Source of the DNA: Epiperipatus broadwayi
Lineage: Eukaryota > Onychophora > Udeonychophora > Euonychophora > Peripatidae
DNA length: 64,000 bases
Direction of reading: 5' to 3'
Assembly (NCBI GenBank): GCA_028023455.1
Contig: JAQFVV010001006.1
Location: forward strand, 28,501-92,500
Shown: one piece after another, positions 1 to 11,259 of the stretch
How the letters are laid out: every line of letters starts with the position of its first letter
Position numbering within the stretch: position 1 is the first letter of the stretch
Position numbers and translations under genes: made by a program
The notes under the pieces: model-generated
The model's database searches: none
Told to the model about the DNA's origin: nothing
Seen by the model: the letters and a program-made list of their open reading frames with translations, nothing else

Positions 1-1650
1 TCCGATACTGTCTGTAGTTCCTTTTACATATGGAACACAAATCCTAATAGCTGATTTATCATCTTTTTGTTTCCTATTTTGTCTATTTTGGGCTTGAAAT
101 AAGGCTTTTTTTTATAAATTTGTAATTATAACTATTTGCTAATAAAACACTATTAATATGATTTATTTCTTCTTTCAGATGTGTCTCATCTGAAAGGTTA
201 ATTGCTCTATTTAAAAGAGTTTTGGCTACAGAAACTATCTGAGTTGGGTGATGATGAGAATGGAAATGCAAATATCTGTCTGGGTGTGTATCCTTTCTGT
301 AAATAAATAAAAAAAAAACTATTTGGTGTTCTGGTGACTAGAACATCAAGAAAAGGGAGTTTTCCATCAGACTCTGTCTCCATTGTAAATTTAATATGAG
401 AATGCATATTATTTAAAGGTAAGAAAAAATCATCTAATTTATTTTTTCCATGTTGCCATATGACAAAAGTGTCATCTATGTATCTGAGCCAAATGAGAGG
501 TTTTAAAGATGATGATTCTAAAGCACGAGTTTCTATATATTCCGTGAATAAATCAGCTATTACTCCTGAGATAGGTGAGCACATAGGAGTACCAAAAACT
601 TGTCTGTAATGCTGTCCATTGTATACAAAATATGTATTTAAGAGACAATGTTTAATTAAATGGTCTGGTAAATTGCAACATTGTGAGATTATATTTAATG
701 CTTCATCAATTGGAATGTTTGTAAACAAAGACACGACATCAAAACTGACCAGAATGTCATTAGCATTAATTTTTAAACTTTTTAAAACAGAAATAAAATG
801 AAGAGAGTTTTTAATATATGATTTAATAGATGGGATTGTAGGTTTAATGAAATCCGATAAGTATCTGGCTAAAATATGAGTTGGAGAACCTATTGCACTT
901 ACTATTGGATGAAGAGGGGTATCTGGTTTGTGAATTTTTGGAAGTCTATAAAATTTTGGACAGACACAAGATTTTTCACGAGGAATTATTTTATTTTTTA
1001 TCTCTGTTTCAATAGGTGATTTATTAATAATAGCTTTTATTGTTTTTTCCAAATACCTAGTATGATCTCTTTTTGATAGTTTATAAGTTTTATCATTAAG
1101 CAGATCTAAAATTTTATTGTGGTAAATGTCACGATCCGTTACAACTGTGGCATTACCTTTATCAGCTGGAAGTACAACAATTGATTTGTCTGATTTATAT
1201 TATTTAATGCTTGTCTTTCTTTCTTTGAAATATTATTTTTAGGAAGCTTAGCTTTTTTAAAAATATTACAAATCTCAGCTCTAGCCAAACCAGCCAATGT
1301 AGAATCAATTTTATCGAGAGCTGATTCAACATTACAAACAATTTTCTCAAAAGGTATCTGGGAAGGTGTTAAAGCAAAATTGAAACCTTTTTCTAAAACC
1401 GAAATTTCATCTGTAGAGAGGGCTTTCCTAGATAAATTATCTCACTCCATACTATAGATTCACGTTATAAAATTGATTTTTCTAATACCAGGATCATATC
1501 CAGATGTGATAATGTCTACCAATGCAAAATTAGAGAAGCCATTGAGATACTTAAAAGGCCAGATTGCATCAATAAGCGAGATGATACATGCAAACTTCCT
1601 CCTATTTGGAAAGATTTTTTTAAAAAACATTTTTAAATTTAACATTTTTT
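1..1650 (-). pseudogene. Penelope-like element (PLE) N-terminal and reverse transcriptase region, broken, cut by window start
   Basis: PLEs are retroelements encoding a telomerase-related reverse transcriptase, usually followed by a GIY-YIG endonuclease. Read right to left: a PLE N-terminal segment (1645-1201) with the patterns NLSRKALSTDE and KGFNFALTPSQIPFEK; the motif VVLPADKGNATVV near 1200-1140; then an uninterrupted frame (about 1200-207) with FYRLPKIHKP, FDVVSLFTNIP and the catalytic YIDDTFVIW near 483-460. A second frame (271-83) carries the post-RT linker (HHHPTQIVSVAKTLLNRA). Breaks: a probable W-to-stop change near 1445, a one-base frameshift near 1200, and a frameshift between 271 and 207 in an A-rich run. 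The GIY-YIG domain would lie left of base 1. Family assignment is firm; the copy is inactive. Confidence 0.93.
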
Positions 1651-1729
1651 GCTATTGGTGGAATTTTAACATTTTATTCAAATCAGTGATTGTAGCGCCT
1701 CTACAACCATCTTTCTACCTTTTATAACT

Positions 1730-4700
1730 TTGTGGATGGCTTGTGTGACTAAGTTGAAATGTCAGTATATTAATATTAAAAGTTTTAACATGGATGAACC
1801 CACAAAATATGTATTTTTTATATATATATTATAACCTATTCACACATCACCACTCATGTACATTATATGAGCAAATGCCCAGGGCACCAGTTCTATTAAT
1901 GAATAGAACGATTTATCATTTTATCTGATTCATAACTAATGCTGAGACTCTTTTACTTATGTTTATCCTACAGCTTCACTCAGTGGGAGGTTACAGAAAG
2001 TTTATAACATATAGAGAATATAAATAAATGAAGGAAGAAATACTATAAGCTATCAAATAAAATATAAACTTTATTTATTAATTAACCAAATGATACAGGC
2101 TAGCAGAATTTTATTTATTCCATTTAACAAAATATAATTTCAATTTGATCTCTTCCATCATCCAGTTACACTCTATAATAGCTCAATATAACTCTGACAG
2201 AATAGAAAAGCACAACACTAAATAACTCTATTGTCCAGCACATCTTAATCTAAATAGATGAATCAATGTTGATCTAGGAACACAAAAATTAGATCTCAGG
2301 GAATCTATAACACAGTTATAGATTAAGAACTATATTAGCCAGTAATTTATAACTCTAAATTATAATAAGGTATAAGGAAATAAATTGAATAATGATTACT
2401 GGGCTAGCGATTAGATAGTGAAGGAGATAGGGTATCTTTTAATCTCACATCATCATCCAAATAATACTTTAACTAGGCAACACCTTTATAAGTTTATCAC
2501 GTGGTAAAATATTTCATGTAATGTTTGGATCTAGGAAACAATATTATCAGATCTTAGCACATTTAATATCAAAGTCATAAAATAATATATTTAATTTTGT
2601 AATAGATGTATGAAATATGGATATGTGGAAACCAAAATTCGAATGCATATAAGAACAACTTGAAACACAGTTTTAAATAATAAACAAAGCTTTTATTTAC
2701 ACTTAAGGTTTAGTTAAAAGTAAATAATATCAGAATAAGACTTTTGTCACAATTTTAAAATTTACGAGCAAATTTATTAATTGAAATTTAGGATTATCCC
2801 CATTACTTATTACACAATTTATTATTGACATATTTATAAACGTAACTTAGCTAACAAATTATACCTTAATATTCTGACTTTGAATATCCAGGCTACCTAA
2901 ATAATTTTTATTACTATACAACACTGAATAAATAATACATTATATTATTGGGCACAATATACACTTTACTATCAAGAGAGCAGCTTTAAATAATCTTAAT
3001 TAAACAATAGCTTTAAATAAGTACACTTTTCAGACATAGCAATAAAATCATATTCATTCTGATGATTTTGATGATCTCTAACGTGTGGCAAATTAATATG
3101 AGATGTTTCAAAACATTTATTTCCTATTTTAAATTTAACAATATTATATTTTTATATACGCGATATTATCTAAATTATGCGTGTGTGTTACATCCCGTGC
3201 AATAATAACAGAAAAAAATATTTCTACACATTATCAATTTATTCAGGAATTATTAAATAATTATTTAATTTCGGACACTGTCATACACCTACCAGCAGAT
3301 AGAACACTATATCTATTCTAATATTCAATAAAGAATTTAAATTAACTATTTATCTGACCACTGACTGAATTACACAGAGCTATATTTTATGATAATACAA
3401 ACTATACGTTCAAGAGGAGTCCAGCACATGAGGAGCGAACAAACTCTTTAACTAATATATCAACAATAACTTATTTGAATCTGAAATACACTATTGGTGG
3501 AATTTTTCTCATCACCAAACAAACAATGGGAAAATGTCACTTGACTTCATAAATATCATTTCATAATACGTACGTATGCAATCTAAAATAGGCTCCACTC
3601 ATGGCAAAATACTTAAAAATATACTAAGGGGAAAAATCTTTCATCCCTACAAACATAGAATGTATCAAGAATAACTTCCTTTTCACAGCTCTTCTACATA
3701 TCTAGCATTATACGCTGGCAGATAAATACGCACAGATAAATCACTCATTCCTTCAATTCTTTAGAATATGACAACATCCAAAATTTATATTGAGAAATAG
3801 TTATAAAACTAAATGTTTATTAAGTAAATATAATAATTGCATGAAATAGACACACAAATGCATAGATAAGAGTATGAAAAACAATTCTAAGTTATATAAT
3901 ATGCAAAGGTTACGATAGATAAATAACATACTAAAATATGAATTTTTATCTTAAATGAGACATTCAATTGTTTCAAATTTAAATAATATTAATTATTATG
4001 AACGGGTTTTTATACTTTAAACAGCAATACTCTAATAAATTAGTTTTATTACCTCTAACACAATATTCTTTCTTTTTTTTTATTCTTTCTCTAGCTACTC
4101 TTGAAATTAATTCTCACTTCGAGATAAAGAAAGATATATAAGATTGAACCATCTTTAATAATATACCCAAAATATATATGTTTCACTTTCAAATAAAAGA
4201 AAGCAAATCACACTTAAGTAATAAGATTTTACCAGCACATTCATCGTTTTCGTGGGTATGCCATCCTGAGACGTTCTCGATGCTCGCAAATTAAATAAAC
4301 ATATAATATTAAATACATACAACACTAAATCTGTCTAACTATCTATGATATATATACTATTAACAATAAATAATAATAAAAAATAAATAGAGTCATTCTT
4401 CTTTTAACTTGAGAAAAAAAATATATATTTACTTGCAAAGTTTCTTTTCAAGCTTAATAAATGATCCGGAGATGAATTCCAAAATGAGTGCGTGTTTAAA
4501 TATGAATATGAAACATAAAACAAGTTCTTGTAGGACAAAACAGTTATAATTCACAATTAATTTAGTAAACATCCAATGTCCTTCAGCCATAAGCCAATAG
4601 AGTTTACTTATATATCATACATAATGATAAATATTTATAATAATAAATACGTGGAAAGACAGTTTCAGCTATTAATTGGTATATTCTGTTATTTATTTTT

Positions 4701-6420
4701 AAGCACATCTAGGGTATTTAATTCAATGATAACTTAACATATTTTTCTGCAGAAAATATTCACCTTCATAATTTATAGATTGGTATTTGCATTATTAACT
4801 TTAATAAATTGCTGGTAATTGTCCACAGGCAATTTGCCTTTTCTTAAACATTAATACATATATCCATATATCGAAAAGAACAAAAATATGTAATATTAAA
4901 GTCCTTCTATTCGATTTAGACATCTATATTTGGTAAGTAGTAGTAATTAACTATCCTGGTTAAGTCATATTTCTATTTCTTTAATAAAACACATATTATT
5001 TTATAAACATAAAACAAGATATAAGGTTAATATTCCACAATAATTATTAAATATCAAACACATAATCAAGTACACGTATCCTTTTAACTTTTAATTTCAC
5101 TTTTGTATAAGTAAAATATAAGTTAAACAGAGAGCTTATCAAAGTAAATTTTGTTAAACAGTTCTGAATATACATCCATGATGACAAAACATTATAAACA
5201 TCACACATGGGACTTAAAAAATTATAAAGTTCTTGCATTTTCATATTCTTTTTAATGGAGATAAATAAAAGTAAATGAACTAACGTAAGTTTACTATCAG
5301 AAAAGCACATCCTTAAACAAAAATGAAAGTGTTAATTTAAATGTTTTAATTAGACAAAAGAAGCAAGATTGATACCTTTATATTCTTTATTCAGACATCC
5401 CCCAATAAAGCTTAAACATCTGGAGTTTTAATAATAAGCTTCATGAAAAGGCTGTTTTGAAGTTTCACTTTAAACTGTTTTGGAAGAGAGATATATAATC
5501 GATAGCAGCAGAAAATGAAAATTACACTTGTTGAAATTACAAAAGATAATGTCTTTTTTTATTTTTATTAACTATTATTAGCTATCAAAAAAAAAAAAAT
5601 ATCTCCCCACCAATCAAAAAAAGTCACCTGATCAGCAGAAGCTTGACTCCCACGTTTTTTTTCTTTTTTAACACTTAATTAATATTCAAAAAAAATCTTT
5701 TCTAAAAAAAAAAATACTTTGACCTTCATCAAATAATAAAAAAAAATAGCTTTTTACAAACTTAAAACAAATGAATATCAATTAGCTATCAAATAAAATG
5801 GTTTATAATATTATTTAAGTTGGCCAAATAATTTACTAATTCATATATGCATTAATCATTAAAGAAGATATATTTTTGCAAAATTATTAAAGATAATTAC
5901 TGTAATTTACATGTTTTATTGTAAGTTTGAATATATTGTTTGTTGTAATTAGGATATGAAATGGAAATGAGACAATGATACATTCATATATATATATGCT
6001 GCTATGTGAATATTAAATTATACTAACTAAAACATACCTAATATGTCTATGGGTTACAACCGACTATATAATATTAGTAAATAAATGGATATCAATGAAT
6101 AATAAATCAGAAAACCATTCAACACACCAATACTATCTTATAAATAAATAAAACAAACCTTGCATCAATCCAACTAATATCATAACACTTTCTGTAATAA
6201 TCCACCCCCTTCCTTGCATTAAACACTATCAAAATATAATAACAACACTAAATGCTTGAAAAGTTGCTAACCAAAATGCACAGTTGGCCCACATATGAAG
6301 TTTTGAGCCATTAATAGAAAAAATTTTAAATTTTAAGGCGATTTCACCTTTTTTTTTAGTACAATGCAGTTATTCGTTACTGATATAACACAGCTTAATT
6401 ACTTGTGCCCACTCAGAAGG
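1730..6420. other. AT-rich non-coding stretch, probable intergenic or intronic DNA
   Basis: No reading frame with recognisable protein content, no tRNA-like promoter boxes and no clear transposon ends were seen. The sequence is mostly AT-rich with homopolymer runs (for example 5590-5720). The small minus-strand frame at 5047-5310 lacks domain-like content and looks random. Confidence 0.5.
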
Positions 6421-6425
6421 TCACA

Positions 6426-6450
6426 ATATATATATATATATATATATATA
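6426..6450. repeat. AT dinucleotide microsatellite
   Basis: An uninterrupted TA/AT run of about 25 bases, followed by a second short AT run after the interruption gtaacgggat. Confidence 0.9.
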
Positions 6451-6848
6451 GTAACGGGATATATATATATGCATTACATTTAAATTTTAATACTTAATTT
6501 TTTTTGTAAACATCTACTACTGAATTGAAAGCACAAACATTCAAAATGCACAAATAATGAATTATTAATTTATTAATATGTTTGATTTAAATATTAAAAT
6601 AAAATAAGCTTTAAAAAAAATTATAGAATCGAAGCAAAGATTCTAATCTTTAAATAAAATTTAATAAAAACCTTTTGATTTTAAAAATAACAAAGAGTTT
6701 TTAACATTAAAAATAAAAATTACAAACAGATCCTTAGGGGCAAAATGACCATTGAAATGAAAATGATTACAAAATAGATAAGAGTCAAGGAGTGGAAACA
6801 AAAGACTTGCTTTTCCCACCCAAAGATATAGACACAGACCTCAGTGGA

Positions 6849-6917
6849 AAAATCCACTTAGCTACAAACCCAAAATCTACTTAGCCACAATCCCAAAATC
6901 TACTTAGCCACAAACTC
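6849..6917. repeat. Three-copy minisatellite, 23-bp unit
   Basis: Three head-to-tail copies of a 23-base unit built around cttagccacaa (about 6849-6871, 6872-6894, 6895-6917). The second and third copies differ only at a few bases near the unit's end; the first has two further substitutions. Confidence 0.85.
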
Positions 6918-6919
6918 AA

Positions 6920-8640
6920 TGAACCAATGAAATACAGATATGGAATATGTTTGATGGATCTGTGCATTCCAAAGATAAGATGCTTCAGGACTATAAAAAG
7001 AAAAATCCAAAAGAAATAATTAATTAGAGAATTATAAAATTAAAGTTTGAATTCCATTGTCTTGGCTGAAAGTAAAATAATTTAGAAAAAATTATTGTCG
7101 CCATCACTAATAATGTAATCCGCTTCATTGTGCTTCCTTCGGTTTGGCCGGCTGAAGGCAGCCTTCATCTTCATGGATCCCAGGATCGAACTACTGGTGC
7201 CATATGCAGAAATCCTCACCAAGCTTCATAAATCATCATCATCTGCAAGGAAAGGGTTCTTGTGTAACTTAGATCTTCATCATGAAGGAATGAGAATGGA
7301 CAAAAGGAGGTATAAATGATAAAATGAAATATAAATGCTCTTAAATATAAAATCGTCAAACTTTATCTGTCCTTAAAATGAACAATAGACTTTCTCTTTT
7401 AAGCAAACCTGAACTTTATTTTTCTATAAACCTTGAAATGTCAAAAGTCATAGCTAAATTTTTAAAACGTAACCTCTTAAAATTTGTATTTTTTTATTCA
7501 TGCTTAATAAGATATGTTTATAATAGGGCAGAAGTTTGCAATTGCAAATTAATTTAAAGATAAAAACACATATCGCTACTTGTGCATTATTGAATTTAAA
7601 AGAAAGGAAAATAGGTCAAATAGTATTTGTGGTAAAATAAATTAAATATAATGTGTCATCTTAAAATGATTTAAACCTTAAACTAAAGATTTCTTGTTAA
7701 AGAATTAAATTAATAAATTGACTTAAATGTAAGTTGAGTGTAGGTAGTCGCTTAGCCTCATTTAAATATATGTTAGTTTTAAGGGGGTTTTGATTTCAGA
7801 TTATTTGTTTCGTAGTTGTGTCAATGCTTGTGGAGAGATATATGGATGTTTACATCAATGTAATGTGAAGTGTGTTCACACCTTAGGGCATAATGCCCAA
7901 CTGAATGCATGACCCCAAAGAGGCAGTCATAGCATTGCAATGGACACAGACATGTTTCCTGCACCATTGACCCCTTTCAGCTCTATGGTTTGGGATGATA
8001 AGCCGGCAAGATAGACCGCTCTCCCATCCATATGTAGCATTATTCTCTTCACTATATGATATGCATGATTCCTTCACCAGACAGACATGTGTTCCTATAC
8101 TGGACAAAGGTCATATTTCTTCAAATAATATCATGCTGTCAGATGCACATTCCTGTCAGCATGGTTTGTTGCTAACATGGTCACATTGCATTGGTTGCAG
8201 ATATATATCTGGAAGTGAGCATTGGTGTGGCTGTGGACCATTGGCCTGGAATCAAATGTTTTGAAGATCTTTTAAATGTGCCGTCTGGGTGACATACCTA
8301 TGCTCAACATTCTAAGATTAAAAATTAAAGTTAAACACAGATAAAATAATAATAATGAAACAAAATAAAACATATTTTTTTTATAATATTTTTTTTTAAG
8401 TTTGTCTATTATTACTTATATATATGTAAATAAAAAATTTTGTGTTATTAGTACTGACACTGATCTAATTTAGTTTATTTTTTTTTATTCTTTATTAAAA
8501 ATATATTTTAATAAATGTTTTAAAACCTCTGCTACTCCATGAACTAGTGACTAGGGCTGATGGTTGAAATAACATATATGTGTAAAAGTTGGATCTTTAA
8601 CAGCATGTATCTGCCTACTCTATAAATTTTCTAGGTTCAA
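6920..8640. other. Non-coding stretch with two less AT-rich islands of unknown origin
   Basis: Around 7100-7320 and 7860-8280 the base composition is clearly richer in G and C than the flanks, and short open frames appear on both strands there. None shows domain motifs or convincing splice borders. Such islands in this sequence are more likely old transposon fragments than host exons, but no family was recognised. Confidence 0.4.
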
Positions 8641-8702
8641 GTAGCCCAGTGGCGCCCTGTAGTGCAGATACAGTAAGACCATTGATCTCCAAATCCCTGA
8701 CC

Positions 8703-8707
<5 letters not shown>

Positions 8708-8746
<39 letters not shown>
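8708..8746. repeat. AT dinucleotide microsatellite
   Basis: About 39 bases of uninterrupted AT repeat following the sequence ccattataat, with a shorter AT run nearby at 8758-8766. Confidence 0.92.
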
Positions 8747-8750
<4 letters not shown>

Positions 8751-9705
8751 GTCACAATATATATATACTATAAATCATGTTTTTATGAATAACCATGTTT
8801 AATAAAATAAAACTAAAATCAACCACCAACATTTTGATAAGATAGCTCTTGTTCTGAACAGGTAAAAAACAATAATAATACATAATTGTAGCAGAGATGA
8901 TTACAAAAGAGATAATTGTACCACATAGATTAGCATAAACTTGGTAATGTTTTTTTTAATTTTTATTTATATGCAGGAGTAATCTCTTCTATACAGTTGC
9001 CTATTTTATTGTATCATTACAGTTGTTAACAGGCTTGAAATATGTATGACTATATAAATTATATTAGTGTGGATTGAAATTATTATTGTATTTTCATTTT
9101 GGATTCGTATTCAATGAAATATGTAAAAAACATCTGCTGGAAGATTGAATTACATCCAAAGATCTAAGTGCTGTGGTCCTAAATCCAAGGCTCTCACTGA
9201 CAAAAACCAAACATTAGAAACTATCCTGGAATATTGGATGAGTGGAAACTAGGTAGGAATTTTGATCCACCAAATTTTTAGTATTCCTTGATTAAAAATG
9301 ACTTGCACTAGGTGTCACTACTATTGAGAGAGTTGCTACTGGATTAGTTATATATTGTAATAGTATTCACAATTATCCCCCAAAGCACTAATTAATTTTA
9401 ACTTACACTCTTTATAAAAGCATTCACAATTTTTTAAGGTTTTATGTGGAAATGTTTGATAAAAACAAATCTCTACTGTTAAATGTTTCTTTCAATAAAA
9501 GAAACTGTCAGCAGTGTGATTGATGTCTGCCAGAGATTTCTTGGTTTTTGTAAATCAAACATTGCCTCTTAAAAAATCATGAAATTTCTAGAGAACTATA
9601 AGTGAAAACTTATGTTGGTAACATAGTTATCATATGTTTAATTATATACATATAAAAAATAATATCAATTGACATGAGAAATAATATGATCTATTATTTA
9701 CTTAC

Positions 9706-9857
9706 AGAATCATTCTCATATCCCAACTTCCATTGAATTTTTTCAGGATCCCAAGGATTTAGAGCAATATAAACATGCTCTCCATGAGTCATATGCAAAT
9801 TATAGGCTTCAATCATTAATTCTCGTAGTAAATGTCCATCCATTGAGAAAATGTATA
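9706..9857 (-). CDS. Internal exon of a natriuretic-peptide-receptor / receptor guanylyl cyclase-like protein (ANF-receptor domain)
   Basis: A 152-base exon bordered by an AG acceptor (ttttag, at 9858-9859) and a consensus GTAAGT donor (9705-9700). It begins with two bases of a codon (phase 1 intron upstream) and ends on a complete codon. The 50 complete codons include FSMDGHLLRELMIEAYNLHM, then THGEHVYIALNPWDPEKIQW. This matches the middle of the extracellular ligand-binding domain of natriuretic receptors, where a short strand ('V.I.C' type) is followed by the helix 'R.I+L.A...GMT.GDY.F'. The first exons at 23455-24139 and 51683-52352 end in phase 1 with codons A-R plus one G, so either would splice to give A-R-V here, as the family expects. 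The following exon was not found in the window. In related proteins the domain binds peptide ligand outside the cell. Ligand and gene identity are unknown. Confidence 0.85.
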
Positions 9858-9869
9858 CTAAAAGTGAAC

Positions 9870-11060
9870 AAAAAAGATTTAATTAATTTTTTAAAAAATG
9901 TTCCATAATATGCACAAAATTTTTCGTCTACCTAAATATTAAATAAAAAACATCTGCAGAGAATTTTGTTTTGTACTCATATATTTGGTTAGAATCATTA
10001 CATTAACTTGCTTCAAAATATAAGTAATTGTAATTGCATGTAAATAATTTTTACTGTTGATCAAATAAATAAAGTTTATGAACAGAAATGTTTCACAGAA
10101 CAATCATGAGATCCAAATACATTATTAGGACAAATTGCAAGCTGATTGAAAAGAACCGTTTTAAAACAATCTTGCCAATATGTTCACCCATTCACACATC
10201 ATTGTCAATCTAATCTATATAATAAAAGCAAATATTTTTATCAGAACACAAAATCAAAAATATCAGATCATATGTTATAATCTTCATTAAGAACATCTCA
10301 TAAAAATTAACAAATTGTTTGATGTTCTCATTGAATTTCTTAACACATAATTCAATAATTATTATATATGTATACAAAAGTAAATGATTATAGTATTGAA
10401 TTTATGTAACACTTGAAAGTATATTTTAACAGCAGTTGTTGCTATGGTAATTGATCTGCCTTTTATCCACAACATTCGATAATATAAGCAATCCTCAATA
10501 TCAGATGCAATAAAAATCTCTGTATTCCATCATATATTATCATATGCTATGATGAAATGGCAATTAATAATTACAGCAATGAACACTTTGAACGAATAGT
10601 TTTAAGCATAATATGTGTGGTTTATAGTCTTTGAGAGTGGAATCATAAATTATTGTACATAAAAGCTGGACAGTTATGGCTTAATAATAATTACCTTTTT
10701 ATATAACTGAATTCACATTAAATGCTTCATATTAAGTTAAAACATAAAAATATATTTCTATTTTTTAGAGAGTTTAAAAATATCAAAAACCGTTTCAAAA
10801 ATACTTCAGCCTTCATTTTTATTATTAAAAAAATTACTCTGATTATTTTTTGTAATCTCAATTAATAATGAAAATTGAGAATAACCCGTGGCTTTATGAC
10901 TTTTTGCAAGTTAATAACTCTGTCTGTGGCCAGTCAGAGTAATAACATCACACGATCATACACCAGATATTTATAAACAATTACAATCCTGAAGGATAAA
11001 AACTACTCTAGAAATAGGTTTTGCATTGACCATACGCACCATTTCATAAATCACAAATAC
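9870..11060. other. Intron-like AT-rich sequence upstream of the receptor exon
   Basis: Lies on the acceptor side of the 9706-9857 exon. No other exon, repeat family or RNA gene could be supported here. Confidence 0.4.
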
Positions 11061-11081
11061 AGAACATATATATATATATAT

Positions 11082-11127
11082 AAACATGATTCTTAGAAGT
11101 AAGATCATACTTCTAAGGATCATGTTT
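11082..11127. repeat. Hairpin with 20-bp arms inside AT microsatellites
   Basis: Arms at 11082-11101 and 11108-11127 (core cttagaagta and its complement) pair with one mismatch around a 6-base loop, and are flanked outside by AT runs on both sides. Confidence 0.85.
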
Positions 11128-11143
11128 ACATATATATATATAT

Positions 11144-11250
11144 AATAAAAATTCATATAACATTACAATACTAGCCAAAAAAAGGACTAAACTTTGCAAA
11201 GTTTAGTTGTTTTTTGGCTAGTATTTTAATATTTTATGAATTTTTATTTT
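11144..11250. repeat. Near-perfect 107-bp palindrome (MITE-like)
   Basis: Two arms of about 53 bases meet with almost no loop at 11196/11197 (centre tttgcaaa). The inner parts contain actagcc...actaaactttgc and its complement. A few mismatches and one short indel separate the arms. No internal coding sequence. It abuts the hairpin at 11082-11127. Confidence 0.85.
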
Positions 11251-11259
11251 ATTTATTAT

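Noticed and set aside
1681-1705. Hammerhead-like tgtagcgcc near PLE 1
   Set aside because: The CUGANGA and GAAA cores are missing next to it.
7883-8264. Overlapping plus and minus frames in a less AT-rich island
   Set aside because: No domain, no splice borders and no codon bias; they are likely old repeat sequence.
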